From assembly GCA_022496185.1 (NCBI GenBank), contig WTXG01000004.1:868001-932000 (forward strand): a stretch of 64,000 nucleotides of DNA, read 5' to 3'. The DNA comes from Multifurca ochricompacta. Lineage: Eukaryota; Basidiomycota; Agaricomycetes; Russulales; Russulaceae. The notes beneath the pieces are model-generated. The model was not told where the DNA came from. It ran no database searches and saw only the letters and a program-made list of their open reading frames with translations. Shown here piece by piece: positions 1 through 14,247 of the stretch. Every line of letters starts with the position of its first letter. Position 1 is the stretch's first letter. Position numbers and translations under genes: made by a program.

Positions 1-173
1 CTATTATTATGTTGCGATGTGGCTCAGTTTTCAATGCTACGTTGTGTAAAAGTCCGTCAATCCTAAAATTATGCTCCATCACTAGAATCAAAGGGAAGGA
101 GAGTGGGAAGGCGGGGTAAGTTTGATGAAAGAATACACTAATGTGAAAAAAAAAGGATGAGTTATTATCTGCT

Positions 174-2083
174 CTAAACAGTCTCCTGGTTGACTGGATG
201 CTTCTCGTCGTTGAGCACGTCCACCTCGGCTGCGAGGAAAATTTTGCCGCGCCAGAACGCGAGCGCAGTCAGGGCGAATAGGATGAGCCACACCGCACAC
301 ATCAATGTGGCCATGATCGCGTGCAAGACAAAGAAACCGGGGATATGCAGCGCATCACCAAGGACGCGCAGACTCGAGATCCAGCCCACGTTCGGGAACG
401 TAAGGGCCCAGCCTGTCATGGGAGAAGGAGCGGGAGGGGAACGTAAACGGGAGGTCAGATTAATGTTAGAAATAAATGAAACTGACATCCAAGGATCTCG
501 CTGAGGTGCTTGTGAACTTTGAACCAGTAGGGCAGCACACCAAATGTAAAGAAGAAGACGGCGAGACCAAAGAGGAGAAGTCCTATCATCACGCTCGTGG
601 AGAACCAGATCTCGCCAGCAAGTGGGGAAACGAGATCATGCTGTGTAAGACTGTAGAATGGGGGGGAGAGCATTGTTTTGAGTCAGTATTCTTAGACTGG
701 GCAAGTAGTTGAAGGAAGGACATTACGAACATTTTGCGGGCGTGTGAGCCAAGGTTGATCAGCGCGAGCGCGGTAAAACCAGGTGGCCCGCAAGCAACAA
801 ATGCCCCGTTCGCCTGGTGACCTTCCATGAAGCCCGTCTGTGAACCATGATATCAATAGGCCGTCCAGCGTGGACTTTTGGACATACCGTCATAATCCTG
901 TCGAAGACTCTCTATGAATACACGGGGAAACGTAGATGACATAAGGAAGCGGGTACATACCGGAGAATGTAGATGCAGATATAAAACATGGTCATGAAGA
1001 AGCCAATGCCCTGGAAAAAGTAGCCAACGAACAGCACGCCGATTGCGCGAGTATCGGCGGGATCCATGACTCTCAGGACATTCGCCGCTATGACACCGAC
1101 GAGCATCTAAATTCCTAATTCAGCACACTAGCTGAACACTAAGAGGGAGTCACCTCACCATAGGGAAAATCTACGGACTTTGTAAGGATGAAATAAACGT
1201 GAAAGTGAGTTGGTGCTCACGAGGAAGGCCCACGCCGGGGTAAATGTCTTCACGTCATGGGGCTTATTATACCAGATCATTAGCATTGGGAAGCAGACGA
1301 TGATCGCTAGAAAGACATAGATCCTGAGGCTCATGAGCATTGACAGAAATGTCAGTCGATCACAAATGATTTACCAAAAGAGGACATATATCCCATCTGC
1401 TGATAGATGCCCTGGTATCACCCCGTAGTTGATTGCTCCGATAATAATAGTTGCGAACGATAGCACCTATTGAAACGGTTATTAAGTATGGAAAGTGATG
1501 GGTGCGGTAAATCATTCTTACTATAAGGGGAACAAAAACGCCTTTTGTTGGGTCGTTTATTAATCGCCAGGACTGTCGTGGATACACTGCGATGTGCCAA
1601 TTAACACGACAAGTTTCAAATCAGAGGGCAAAACAATCCCACATAATGCTTGGAGAAGGAGCGTCGATGAGTTGAGGATGAAAAGAGAAAGGTTGACGAA
1701 GAAAAAAACGGTCTCAACGTGCGTCAAGGGCCGGGGTGCTGCTTTAAACCGGACAGCGTAACATAGACTGCACCAGTGCCCATGCCAATAGGGAACTATC
1801 AAGGAATCAATAATGGGATAACTGCCCTGATATCAGATGGCCGACGTACTGCCTGCCATGACCACCCATGGATTCGTCGTGCCAGCCGGCTAACGCGCGG
1901 AGCGGCGACAGACGACTCCTCGGGGTTCAACACAGGCTTCACCTCCACTTCAGTGGCATAGGTTAGAGACGATCGGGCACTGGTGTCCCTACCACTCATG
2001 CGAGGTGACTCCGGAGAGGGAGGTTGGGAAGAGGGAGAGGCAGCGACAGCGGCCGAACTGGGAGACGTATGGTGAGGGTGCAT
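174..2083 (-). CDS. TDT-family anion transporter (SSU1/MAE1-like)
   Basis: Multi-exon membrane protein of the tellurite-resistance/dicarboxylate transporter family, which includes the sulfite pump Ssu1 and the malate permease Mae1; it should work at the plasma membrane. A Ser/Pro-rich cytoplasmic leader of about 70 residues precedes the family start, where GWSWQA joins FPIGMGTGAVYVTLSGL across an intron ending near 1799. Later hydrophobic blocks include THVETVFFFVNLSLFILN, LSFATIIIGAINYGVIPG, the TPAWAFL segment near 1215, a segment of about 30 residues running from MLVGVIAANVLR past GVLFVGYFFQG (about 1107-1020), and a last helix ending in ALAFWRGKIF. Around ten helices can be counted. At least six small introns split it. 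The ATG at 2083 opens the leader. The substrate (sulfite, malate or another anion) cannot be told from sequence. Confidence 0.85.
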
Positions 2084-3512
2084 CGGGTATTACAAAGGCG
2101 GGTTGACGGGGTATTGGTGAAAAGAGATCGTTGGATATTAAATGAGACAAAGGTCTTAAAATAGTCCAGCGGTGTCGACCAGCGAACCGACAAAGAAGTC
2201 AAGTTTGACCAAAAAAAAAAGTCAAGAAGGCCCGAAGAAAGAAGAGTGGGCGTGTTTGCACGATGAACGCGGGCACTAGGTGGCCTTATCGAAATGACCG
2301 GGAGTTTTAAGTAAAACGAAGGTCCTTGGCTGGGAGGAAACGATGCCAAGAAATGGTATTTTTGGGTTTGTATTGCATCGCCTCAGAATGATTTGTGGCT
2401 TCTAGAGCGCTAATCATCGAGATTTTCCGCAGCGAGCTCCACAATGGCTGGATAAGTATCGTAACGACGGGTTGAACACCATTGTTCCGCCAGGCCTCTG
2501 TGGGAAGTGCAACTCGAAAGGCCAACAGGGGGCGGTGTCGGGCTCAATGGTCCAACATAGAAGAGTATGCTGTTGCCGGTCTTCAACCTGTGTTTGATGA
2601 CCATCTCGCTTAGCTTTCGAGACGAGACGGTACATCGGTATAAAATGTATTGTCTCCATCATCAATAAGACTGTGACTAATGAATGTCATAGCTTGGCGA
2701 AGGCCTAGCCGTTGCATCAGGACGGACGCCACACTGCTTTTGCCAAGAAAGAGTTGAGAGAAGTGCAGAGACCAGAGACGAAATAGCAAGTCAATTCGGT
2801 TTCGTAGAGAATTGTGTAAAAAGTTGGACAAGGATGCTAGCCAAGGGTGACTATTTGGGGTTTCTTCTTCAACGAACGTAAGAAGACCACAATGGAAGGA
2901 AAAGCAATGACGAAATATTGTTATCTTGTGAATTGTGATTGGACACGAACCATCTATTGCCAAGGAGTGATACCCGTTATTATCGTACTCGTACTTCTTC
3001 CATATGTCGATTCGAGATGGAGCATACGGTAGGGGGGGAGGTCATATTGAAAGCGGTGTTTTAACGGGAAGATACATGGTGTAAGCGCCGACAACATCGA
3101 CTTGGGTTGCTTGAGGTATACAACAAAAGGGCAGCAGTATATTAGCGAAAATTAAACAAAAAAAAAAAGGGTTGTGGAGTTGCAGTATAGAGTGTAGTGG
3201 GGTGGTAGTGTAGTGATAGTGCAGCGAGGCGGAGGTGGAGGCGGTGGTGACATCACTTCAATTCCGGCCGGCGAATTTCGGAAGGGTCATGCCGAGCCGA
3301 ACCGAGCCGAGTCATTTTTCGTAGTTTGCCAACGCCCGCCCCGTTACAAGCGCTTGTCACTCTCAACCGCAATCCACTTCCACCTCCACTACTTACAGCT
3401 CACGAGCACCTCTCCATACCGCTTGCAGCTTGGGACAGGCTATCCAAGCAGGCTAGAGATTTATTTTTTTTAAATCGTAGATTTCTTTTCGTACCCAGTT
3501 AATTCCATACTT
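2084..3512. other. Intergenic, divergent promoter region
   Basis: This stretch separates the divergently transcribed TDT transporter and phosphate carrier. Several short open frames lie on the minus strand between 2290 and 2965, but none resembles a family I know and none has a convincing intron pattern. Near 3287-3312 there is a GCCGAGCC/GAACCGAGCC repeat, and 3180-3245 is rich in GTAGTG and GGAGGTGG units. I see no supportable gene. Confidence 0.5.
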
Positions 3513-4703
3513 ATGTCGCACCTCGCCCCGTCTGGCAAGTGGGATGCCCGGTGAGCTGTCACTTCTGATTCTCTTCTCCGAGAGCCACGCTAACCATGCA
3601 TCCGCAGCCATCTTGGCCCCGTCCCTCACGACACTTCCTATTATGCCAAGTGCATGCTTGGTGGTGTTCTTGCTTGTGGTGTCACCCACGCTGGTATAAC
3701 ACCACTTGATGTTGCCAAATGCAACATGCAGGTAGGATCCTTTTTCTTTATTTTATTTTATTTTATTCTCGGAGTCCATGCACTCATCTTGCCTTCTAAG
3801 GTGAATCCTGCCAAGTACACGGGCAGTATCAGTGGCCTTAAAACTATCATTGCGGAGGAGGGCACAAAAGGCATCTGGAAAGGCTTCGGTCCAACCCTTG
3901 TCGGATACTCTCTCCAGGGCATGTTCAAGTATGGCCTGTACGAGATCTTCAAGGATGCCTACATGAACCTCGCGGGCCAGGAGGCATCCGAGAAATACAA
4001 GGGTGCCATCTGGCTCGCCGGTTCCGCAAGCGCCGAGTTCTTCGCCGATATTGCGCTTTGCCCACTTGAGATGACCAAGGTCAAGATTCAGACAAGCCCC
4101 GCTGGTACCTTCCCCGTTCCTTTCGGTGCTGCCTGGGCAGAAATGAGCCGCACAAGAGTGGAGACCCGCTTCCCTTTCGGTTCTCTCGTCCCTCTATGGT
4201 CCCGTCAGGTGCGCTCTCATCTTTGCTTGCGCCCGTAATTCGTCCCTCCAAACCCCATTCTATAGATCCCGTACACGATGGCCAAGTTCTTCTGTTTCGA
4301 GAAGATTGTCCAGCTCTTCTACACGCACGTCTTCACTGAGCCAAAGGACACTTACGGCAAGCCCACACAACTTGGCGTTACCTTCGCCTCTGGCTACCTT
4401 TCTGGTGTCGTTTGTGCCGTCGTGTCGCACCCTGCCGACTCCCTTGTCTCTCAACTTGGCAAGCCTCAGAATAAGGGCAAGAGTCTTGGTGCGATTGTCA
4501 GCGAGGTTGGTTTCGGCACTCTCGCGACAAGGGGTCTCGGCACGCGTGTGGTCATGATTGGTACCCTTACCGGTATGTAACTCATTCTTTAATGGACTGG
4601 CGTATAATTAATGACGGCATTATTTTCTCGCTTAGGCTTCCAATGGTGGATTTATGACACCTTCAAATCCTCTATGGGCATGGGCACGACTGGTGGCAAG
4701 TAA
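3513..4703 (+). CDS. Mitochondrial phosphate carrier (Mir1/Pic2 type)
   Basis: Mitochondrial carrier family protein that imports inorganic phosphate, with a proton, across the inner membrane for ATP synthesis. Five exons fit: 3513-3550, 3608-3731, 3801-4208, 4266-4572 and 4636-4703. The three carrier repeats show their signatures: PLDVAKCNMQ in repeat 1, PLEMTKVKIQT in repeat 2 and PADSLVSQLGK in repeat 3. Blocks typical of phosphate carriers are present, such as WKGFGPTLVGYSLQGMFK, ETRFPFGSLVPLWSRQ and IPYTMAKFFCFEK. The start is the first ATG of a 13-residue exon (MSHLAPSGKWDAR) that splices in phase to HLGPVPHDTSYYAK. No frame errors were seen. About 310 residues is normal for the family. 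Confidence 0.93.
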
Positions 4704-4914
4704 ATTAATACCCTGATAAAAGCCGTTTCTTTGGTGCGTGCGGTTTCAAAATGTTGTCAAGCCGATTGCAGACGGTTGACCTACTTCAAAGGACGGTTGT
4801 GATACGCCCTGTTCATGTTTCCCATTTCCCAGCTATCTTTCTTTTTTTTTCACTAGCCTTGTCCATAGCTAGTCATGTGATTGGTATTGGTATAGATAAT
4901 AATCTCATAGAGAA

Positions 4915-4956
4915 CCCGGCCCGGGTTATTAGTGAAACCCGGGAGAGCGGGCCGGG
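4915..4956. repeat. GC-rich imperfect hairpin
   Basis: The arm CCCGGCCCGGGTT is followed seven or eight bases later by AACCCGGG, a short bulge (agagc), then GGGCCGGG, forming a strong stem in an otherwise AT-rich spacer. It lies about 210 bp past the phosphate-carrier stop and 150 bp before the Shg1-like start, so it could affect 3'-end formation or be a palindromic remnant. Function is unknown. Confidence 0.6.
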
Positions 4957-5104
4957 AATTGTGGACACTGGCGACATGTCGACATGTTCCCATTCCCGTC
5001 CCCGTCAGTGCCATCCATGTCAGATCCCATAAAGACGCCCGATGATCTAGTTAAAGAGTAAATAAGGCTATTTCGCTATCCCCCCAATGTCATCTTAGGA
5101 TGAA

Positions 5105-5775
5105 ATGAATGATCTGTCGGAACTCAGGTTCAAGAAATCAGGCGAGTTCGACCGCCTACGACGCGAACTCCTCACGCAATTCCAGAACGGAGTGCGTCGG
5201 TGCGCGCTCTTACTCGCGCGCCCCCTAACTACTCTGATTTTGAATTCTGAGCTGATTTCTTTTTGTTAAAGGAGGAAATAGAGGCATTTTGGGCGCGCGT
5301 TGATGACATTGCGCGGGCACGGCTTGAGGCGGAAGATAAGCTATACCTCAAGGCGGCTGACACGCTCCATCGTGAACTTTGCAGGAACTCGATCGGTAAG
5401 TAACGTTCCCTCTTCATTTGCCCGTTATCTTTATTCCTCTTTCATTAAATGTGATCTGTAGATTTCCTCTCGTAGAACGCGCAGCAGCAGACGTGCCCTT
5501 GCTAGCTGATCCAGCATTCGCAGCTGGCATACGTAGGCACGCGGAGAACCTCGTGCGGCGATCGAGCGGGCTCTCGGGTACGTGTTTAGTGCCCCTTTTG
5601 TTTATTTAATTATTTTATGGTACTCTCACGGGGTTATTTTTGGTGGTAATGGTGATAAATAGCTGAGGAAGATCTCTCAAAAGTTAATGGGGCGCGAGAG
5701 GAGCAGCGGAATGGTGCTTCGCATGATGAGGGACCGCGTGATGATCATGAAGGGATGGAGATATCAGATGGGTGA
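5105..5775 (+). CDS. SHG1: Shg1-like COMPASS subunit
   Basis: Small protein with the BOD1/SHG1 domain found in the Set1 (COMPASS) histone H3K4 methyltransferase complex, so a nuclear role is expected. Four exons fit well: 5105-5191, 5272-5395, 5476-5577 and 5663-5775. The domain runs from LRFKKSGEFDRLRREL through EAFWARVDDIARARL and RELCRNSIE to FAAGIRRHAENLVRRSSG. A short acidic tail (residues DEGPRDDHEGMEISDG) ends at TGA 5775. The total is about 140 residues, as expected for Shg1. The frame is clean. It sits tightly between the phosphate carrier and the Rkm5-like gene, all on the plus strand. Confidence 0.82.
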
Positions 5776-5778
5776 TGT

Positions 5779-5823
5779 TGTTGAGTGTTGAATGTTGAAT
5801 GTTGAATGTTGAATGTTGAATGT
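5779..5823. repeat. (GTTGAAT)n heptamer tandem repeat
   Basis: Six or so head-to-tail copies of GTTGAAT/GTTGAGT follow directly on the Shg1-like stop codon. A seven-base unit is a likely length-variable site in the 3' untranslated region. Confidence 0.8.
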
Positions 5824-5948
5824 TTCGGTCACAACAAGAAGTTAGATGGCATCATCAACACCGCATCGGTCCAGTGGCTGATCCAAGTCTCCCTTGCTCC
5901 ATGTCCTACCTGTGCAAATTGTCTGACTTGTGAACCGGGTGGTGACAG

Positions 5949-7248
5949 ATGGACTCGGAGAGTGTCCAACAACAAGTTCGAGTTCGAATGCCCTCCCACC
6001 AGGACCAGTTACCCTTCCTCTAAGCGCAACGCCCGTTTCCGATGCCGACGAAGAGATCTTCCTCCTCTACACCCGTCTGGCGGCGCTCAAGCCCGCAGAC
6101 GATAGCGACGCCGGCCATTTTCACGGTCTCGGATCGGAGAATTCGAACGAAGACACGCTGATCGTCCGGCTCGAGCTGAAAAAACCTTCGCGGTCTTCAC
6201 GTAAATCTGGGAGTGACGTCTTAGGTCCTGGGGGTCGCATTAGCAGAAAGACTCGAGGGAATAAGCGGAAGGGCACGATCAAGGAGGAAGTCCATGAGAA
6301 TGTGCATGAATCCGAACCCGTCACACTCGAGTACGAACTCTTTCAGGATAAAACAGCTTTGAGAACTCGTAGCGGGGATACAGGGAGTGTGCTTTGGAAA
6401 GCAAGGTAGGTTCTTCGTGTTTCTTTTTTCCCTTAAAAAAATTAGAGGCTAGTCTGCACTGAACCACCTACCTTCCTATCATTCTTCGAGTTCGTCTCTC
6501 ACTGGTGCACTTTGGCCATCTTTAATTTAAAATTTAAAAAAATTTCAGCATCGAGTTTTTGGGATTGGTACTGCAACAGCAGTACTTCCCAGAGCCGCAC
6601 CATAGCTTGTTCGACTACGCGAAGTTGAGTCAGGCTCACGTCCTGGAGCTTGGGTGCGTGTAACACGCTCACCTCCTCCCTCCCCCTTTCTCCTTCCTGT
6701 ATACGCATCTATCACCTTACCACCACATCGCCACACCCTCCGGGGAGGATAGTTCCGGAACGGGGCTCCTCGCCCTCGCGCTCAGCCCCCTAGTGCGCAA
6801 ATACACGGCGACTGACATCCCCGCTCTCATTCCGCTCCTCCGAAAAAACCTACATCCCTCGCGCAATGCTATTACCAACTCCGCCAATGCCACCACCACC
6901 ACCATCACCACCACCACCACCACCACTCTCAACCGCACGTCAATAACGGCGCTAGATTGGACCTTTCCAACATCTCGCCAAATCGACGTCCAAGCTGACG
7001 TCATAGATGTGCTACTCGTCGTGGATTGTATCTATCATCCGACGCTCGTACGCCCCTTACTCGCGACCATGACCGCGCTCGCGGTACCGCGGCATACTGT
7101 CGCGCTCGTCGTGGCCGAACTGCGCGCGGAGGACGTCTTGCGCGAGTTTCTGGAAGAATGGATTGCATCGGGTTGGTCCGTCTGGAGCGTCGCTGAGGGC
7201 CTTTTAGGCGCACGCTGGGGGATGTGGGTCGCTTGGCGGGAGAATTAA
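5949..7248 (+). CDS. Rkm5-like protein lysine methyltransferase
   Basis: Class I SAM-dependent methyltransferase of the METTL21/Rkm5 group; yeast Rkm5 methylates a lysine on a large ribosomal subunit protein. Exons: about 5949-6405, 6549-6653 and 6753-7248. The N-terminal part carries PGPVTLPL and DADEEIFLLYTRLAAL. Motif I is formed across the second intron as LELGSGTGLLALAL. The acidic residue after it (YTATDIPALIPLLRKNL) and the post-II motif DVLLVVDCIYHP are clear, followed by VVAELRAEDVLREFL and the terminal GMWVAWREN. The start is weak: ATG 5949 begins MDSESVQQQ, but one extra base near 5992 is needed to enter the conserved frame. Another member of the same family is the main alternative. 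Confidence 0.72.
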
Positions 7249-7490
7249 GATAGATTAGATGGATCGATTGGCTTTGCGTAAACAACATATCGCGCCAATT
7301 TTAAGACTTTGAAACTATCGTATTGTGTTCCAAAGTCACGATTTATCCTAAAATGAATTAAATGGTATATGTAACCCTCACGTGTGCAGTATGCAGTATC
7401 AGGTCCGATGGTATCCGAAAATTAAAAATTAAAAAAATTAGTGGAGAGAAGAAAAGTCTACTCTGCGAATTGTGCTATATGGCCTGTTCT

Positions 7491-10039
<2,549 letters not shown>

Positions 10040-10137
10040 TCAGATGTGCAATGAGAAGATTCTGTGAGTTGGTGCCTGTGACTGATGAATATGCGCCGCG
10101 TAGGTAAGAGAATAGGGAGTGGTGCTCTTCCAAGGTG

Positions 10138-10145
10138 CTTATATA
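10138..10145 (-). promoter_or_regulatory. TATA box of the GMC gene
   Basis: On the minus strand this reads TATATAAG, about 108 bases upstream of the GMC start codon, a usual distance for a fungal TATA box with a 5' leader of 60-80 bases. A TATA promoter fits an inducible secreted enzyme. Confidence 0.55.
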
Positions 10146-10199
10146 GGGTGTGCCCTGATGCCTGGAAAGGATCTAGCCACTCCAGCCACTAACTAGGAG

Positions 10200-13100
10200 C
10201 AAGAGCTTAGTGGTTGGCCCTGAGGGGCTGTGGGGTGCGTGTCATTAATGACGGAGGGCTTGGCGTTGACGGTTGCAAGCCGCAAGAATATGGGCCTTTT
10301 CCTCTCTGTGGCGGTGAGGCAAGCTCACATGTTGCGCGGGTTTTGCTTGTTGACATCTACATGAAGACGCCTGCTCCCCCATCGAACGATTGTCGCCTTT
10401 CGCTACTTGGAAGGGACTTCAACACTGTTACCTAGCGTGTTCTGCAGAAAAGAATGCACAATCGCGAATGAAGAGTAGACAGAGTATTGGCTTGCTATGC
10501 GCAGTTGTTCGAATGATGCTCATGTTGTGTGTTGTCAAACAAGTGAATGCACTCCCGGTTCGGTTTCTGCACAGGTGACTGTGCGTACACGAGTTATTCG
10601 ATCGTTCATAGAATGTTTAGAACACAGCCCTGAGGGCTTTCAGACCGATATTCTGGGGCGTGTGGTTTCCGGGTATGGAATCGCCTTCGAAGGGATTGAC
10701 TAACAGCAGGGCCACCTGGAGTGTTATACGATCCAAAAATTGCTGAGACGAACTAGTAGGAGTGACGTCCTGATATAGAATCCAACTCGTCAAAGGCTTG
10801 TGTCAGTATCCCTCGAGCCTCGAGGCATGGCGGCTATGCGCACAGCAGTTGTACGTTGAATTGAGGGCACGTTCAAGTGAACAACTGCGTTCTGCGTTGC
10901 TTCATCTCTTCTCTTCATTTCTTGGTCTTGCCACTTTCTGACGCACGTGATTTCAACACATTGGGTTACACGTGACGCGTTTGTAGTGAGGTGCTGAGGT
11001 AGCAGTGCACTTGCCCAGCATTGTATATGAAGGTAATGAAAACTCAGTTCAGCGTTTCAATCAGTATGGGTCTCATCTCCAAGTTTCTGGGGTGGGGCTT
11101 AGCACTCGCTCTCGCACAAGTAGTAGAAATCCAACTCATTCTTCTCTACAGTGGTAATCACCTCGGTGGCGCTGTCCTCCATTCGTACTTCCCTCCGTCG
11201 AGCCCCATCCTTCTCCATTAACACTGCGAGTCTGCGCTATCAGCAACTTATGCGGCCCAGCAACCAAATTCCAGTTGGATGGCAAATGATAGATGAGAAT
11301 GAGAATAATTGTGAATAAACGAGTGTGAGTCCGAGATCTGATGATACTACGAGAGCTCTACGTACTTTACGTACTACCCTGTAGATGATACATCACCACC
11401 GGCGAATGTAAATAAGGCTATTTATCGAGTCGAGCGAGCAACATCTGATCTAGACAGGACAGAATTATGCCTATAAAATCGCAATCGCGCTCGCGCCTGT
11501 AACTTTCGACGTGAACATGATCATTTCTCCAACGCAGACCCATTCTCCGAGTCGTCTCTCATTCACTCCCCCCCCTTCCTTCTCATTTTATTTTCTTCCT
11601 CCAACTCTCATCCTTTTCGCCTATCGTCATTCAATTCACATCTCACTTTCAAGGTTGGTGAATACCGGTTTGGGGAGTGAGAGTTCAATCACCTTCCCAA
11701 TAGTTAGACGTTTCCAACATGCTGGCTGTCCTTCAGCTTTCCCTGGGGCCCTCTCTTCCCTTCCTCCCTATACTCTGTTTCCCGCGCTGCTTTGTCAGCA
11801 TGTTCATTTTTAAAATTTAAATCAATCTAATGTCTAGTTCAAAAGAGCAAGCTATTGGAGGGAACCATCTACTGAACTTGAAAGACGAGATCAAGCATCT
11901 GTTCCTATCCTCCTAGCTATATCCCACAATCACATCAAGAGCTTGAACTCAAGTTTGGTGACCTAGCTGCTATTACGGAACGCGCCGACTTGGCCTTCCA
12001 AGGAAGGCAACAACTAATGGATCCATTGCAGGCAACCGCTTGTATTTTTTTTAAAGAGGTCAATCGTATTAATAATGAATCAAAAAATATGTACTTTGTC
12101 GAATTCGACTAAGCGTTAATTCGATCACGATTGCGGGGTTCTTTAATGGGTCGAGTGACTGGTTGAAAAGTGTATCATCCATCAGACGACGAGGGGCCTT
12201 TCTTAAGCTGAGACCCTCACTTCCGCTCAATGCTCTGGCTATCTCATCCCCGATAGTCTGGTCTCGATGTTGCAGGTTGTTCCTTTTAATCTGGGGGGCC
12301 TAATTCCATATCTGTTCGTTGGGAGCATCCAAGTTACATCCCTGCTGCCTGTGCACCCTTGGCTGCCTTTGCAAACCAACTTGTCGGAGTGCAGTAAGTT
12401 GCTCCTTTTGTTGCTTGCGAGTCACCCGATATAAATGTTTGAAATCGAGAACCTCTCAATGTAGAAACAAAATGTGATTGTTTCATTGTTTCGAATCCGT
12501 AGTCAGGGGCAGATCAAATCATCCATAGGCGAAGCAATTTCTCTCGATGTTCAGAGTGCATGAAGCCCCCCTAGAGAGCCTTTCAATGACGCTGGCGGGA
12601 AAAATACGCGCTATGGACCGATTCTTCCCCAATTATTTTACCCATTCTCTTCGAGCATTGGGGGGATGTGCAAGCCGATTTCTGTGTTACGACCGTATCT
12701 AGGCGCTGTCCACATCTCAGTCAGTCAGCCCATCTCATGTCCTTTCAACCACAACAGTTACGATAGAGATAGTGAAAGAGATATTTCTGCGCTCATCTCA
12801 CTGGCGATGAACGGAGCGCTTGTTGTGCATCAGGTTCAGATGGCGACACGTGTAGACAATCATTGCATTGCATGAGTACGACGCAATGCCCTGTCAAAAA
12901 AACCTCATGATGATGAATGGTAGGTAAAATCATGGACGACGACTGCCGTTACCATCAAAGTTTTGTATAGATGCCTGTTTGGATTTGTTTGGATCGATTG
13001 AATTCTGTTCCGGTGCGTTGTCCGTCCGGTCTTGGACCTTGTGGAAGTGGAGTCGTGAATTATATTGAAGAAGGTTGAGGTTGAGTTGAGGTTGAGCGAT

Positions 13101-14150
13101 ACGGCGCATGGGCGCAAAGGTTGCAGGCCGCATTTGCTTGGCCTTGGCCTTAACTTGCCGTTGCCGTCATGTCCATCGAGGCGGGGCCACTTCTTCCTCA
13201 TTACATAATCATATTCTATTCAATGATCTGATCCACATGGTTCATATTCTCCACTTCCACTCACTTTCACTTAAATGGTTAAGTGGGCCTCTGGTACCAC
13301 CGATGGCTAAGCCTATCTGGGTCGATGAATGTGAAAAACATCATATTGTGCTGCCAGTGAATAGCGGTGATACTTCCTCATTCCTCTTGTGCATGAGGTC
13401 TTGTAAATTGGAATCAGCCACCGCATGCGTAGATTCTTTTCCTTTCATGTTCGGGTAAGGGAAACCCGGCGAGAGTCATTAGGTTTTACAGGAAAGAAGT
13501 GATATTTATTTCCGGAGTTCTGTTTGCATGTACATGTACATGTGTCGATTGCGACAAGACCTTGTCAGAGATCGGCCGTAAAGTGCGTTCTGATCTCACA
13601 CCTCCGTCCTCTCTTCTCGCCCAACCGCTCACTCACATGGATGGCCCATACGTGGTGACTGCTAACTACAGTGCTTATCTGAAAACCATCCTATATGCGT
13701 TACATGCACGTCCTAACAATACTTGAGCAGATTAAAAGTCATGGGTCGGATACCGGACACGATTCCGTAGTAACTAACCGTCATTTGAAACCGACTACGA
13801 TGGTCCATATGGATCCTCTAAAGCCCATCTGCCCATCTTAGAGCACGTCCAATTAGATCTTGCGCCCCTCCAACCAAGCCTCCCTCGACCCAGCTCAAAT
13901 CGGATTTCTTCGATTCCGCGGTAACTATCATGACAATTATGTACGACACCTTCCTTGACAACCTCACTGATTCTTTGATAACTGAACCAGTCAGGGTGGA
14001 GCACACGCTAAAGCGCGCTATCTGGTAAAGTTGGAAATCGGTGTACGGTTTCTCCGGGAAATGGCATGTAGAGGGTCTGTCTATCACCAGGTTGCACCGT
14101 GCTGCATAATCCACTACCCCCGATGTCATGACGCAAACGCCATTCCACTC
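10200..14150. other. Gene-poor region
   Basis: Nearly 4 kb without a gene I can support. Open frames are short, mostly low-complexity and lack a family signature. At 11468-11475 a CTATAAAA stands 40 bases before an ATG (11517) and a Ser/Pro/Phe-rich 100-codon frame, but the frame looks like translated pyrimidine-rich DNA. At 11930-12040 a short frame reads ELELKFGDLAAITERADLA, which may be the remnant of a coding exon; no partner exon was seen. The rest holds no evident repeat family or RNA gene. Confidence 0.45.
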
Positions 14151-14156
14151 TTCGTG

Positions 14157-14165
14157 TATAAAAGG
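14157..14165 (+). promoter_or_regulatory. TATA box of the aspartic protease gene
   Basis: TATAAAAGG lies 91 bases upstream of ATG 14248, a good match in sequence and spacing. The pyrimidine-rich stretch around 14185-14215 would be the leader or initiator region. Confidence 0.65.
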
Positions 14166-14247
14166 ACTTTCTTTGAGCTATCGTCATCCTCAGTGCTCTC
14201 GACCCCCCCTGAGTCCGGGCCCCTAGTCAAGTCAATCCTTTGTCAAG

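Noticed and set aside
3213..3473. Plus-strand 86-codon frame before the phosphate carrier
   Set aside because: It begins in GGA/GGT repeats, has no recognised domain and sits where a promoter is expected.
5779..5823. CRISPR-like array
   Set aside because: Seven-base units without spacers in a eukaryotic context; a simple tandem repeat.
11511..11813. Possible small gene after a TATAAAA
   Set aside because: About 100 codons of pyrimidine-driven Ser/Pro/Phe sequence without a signature, second exon or homologue I recognise.
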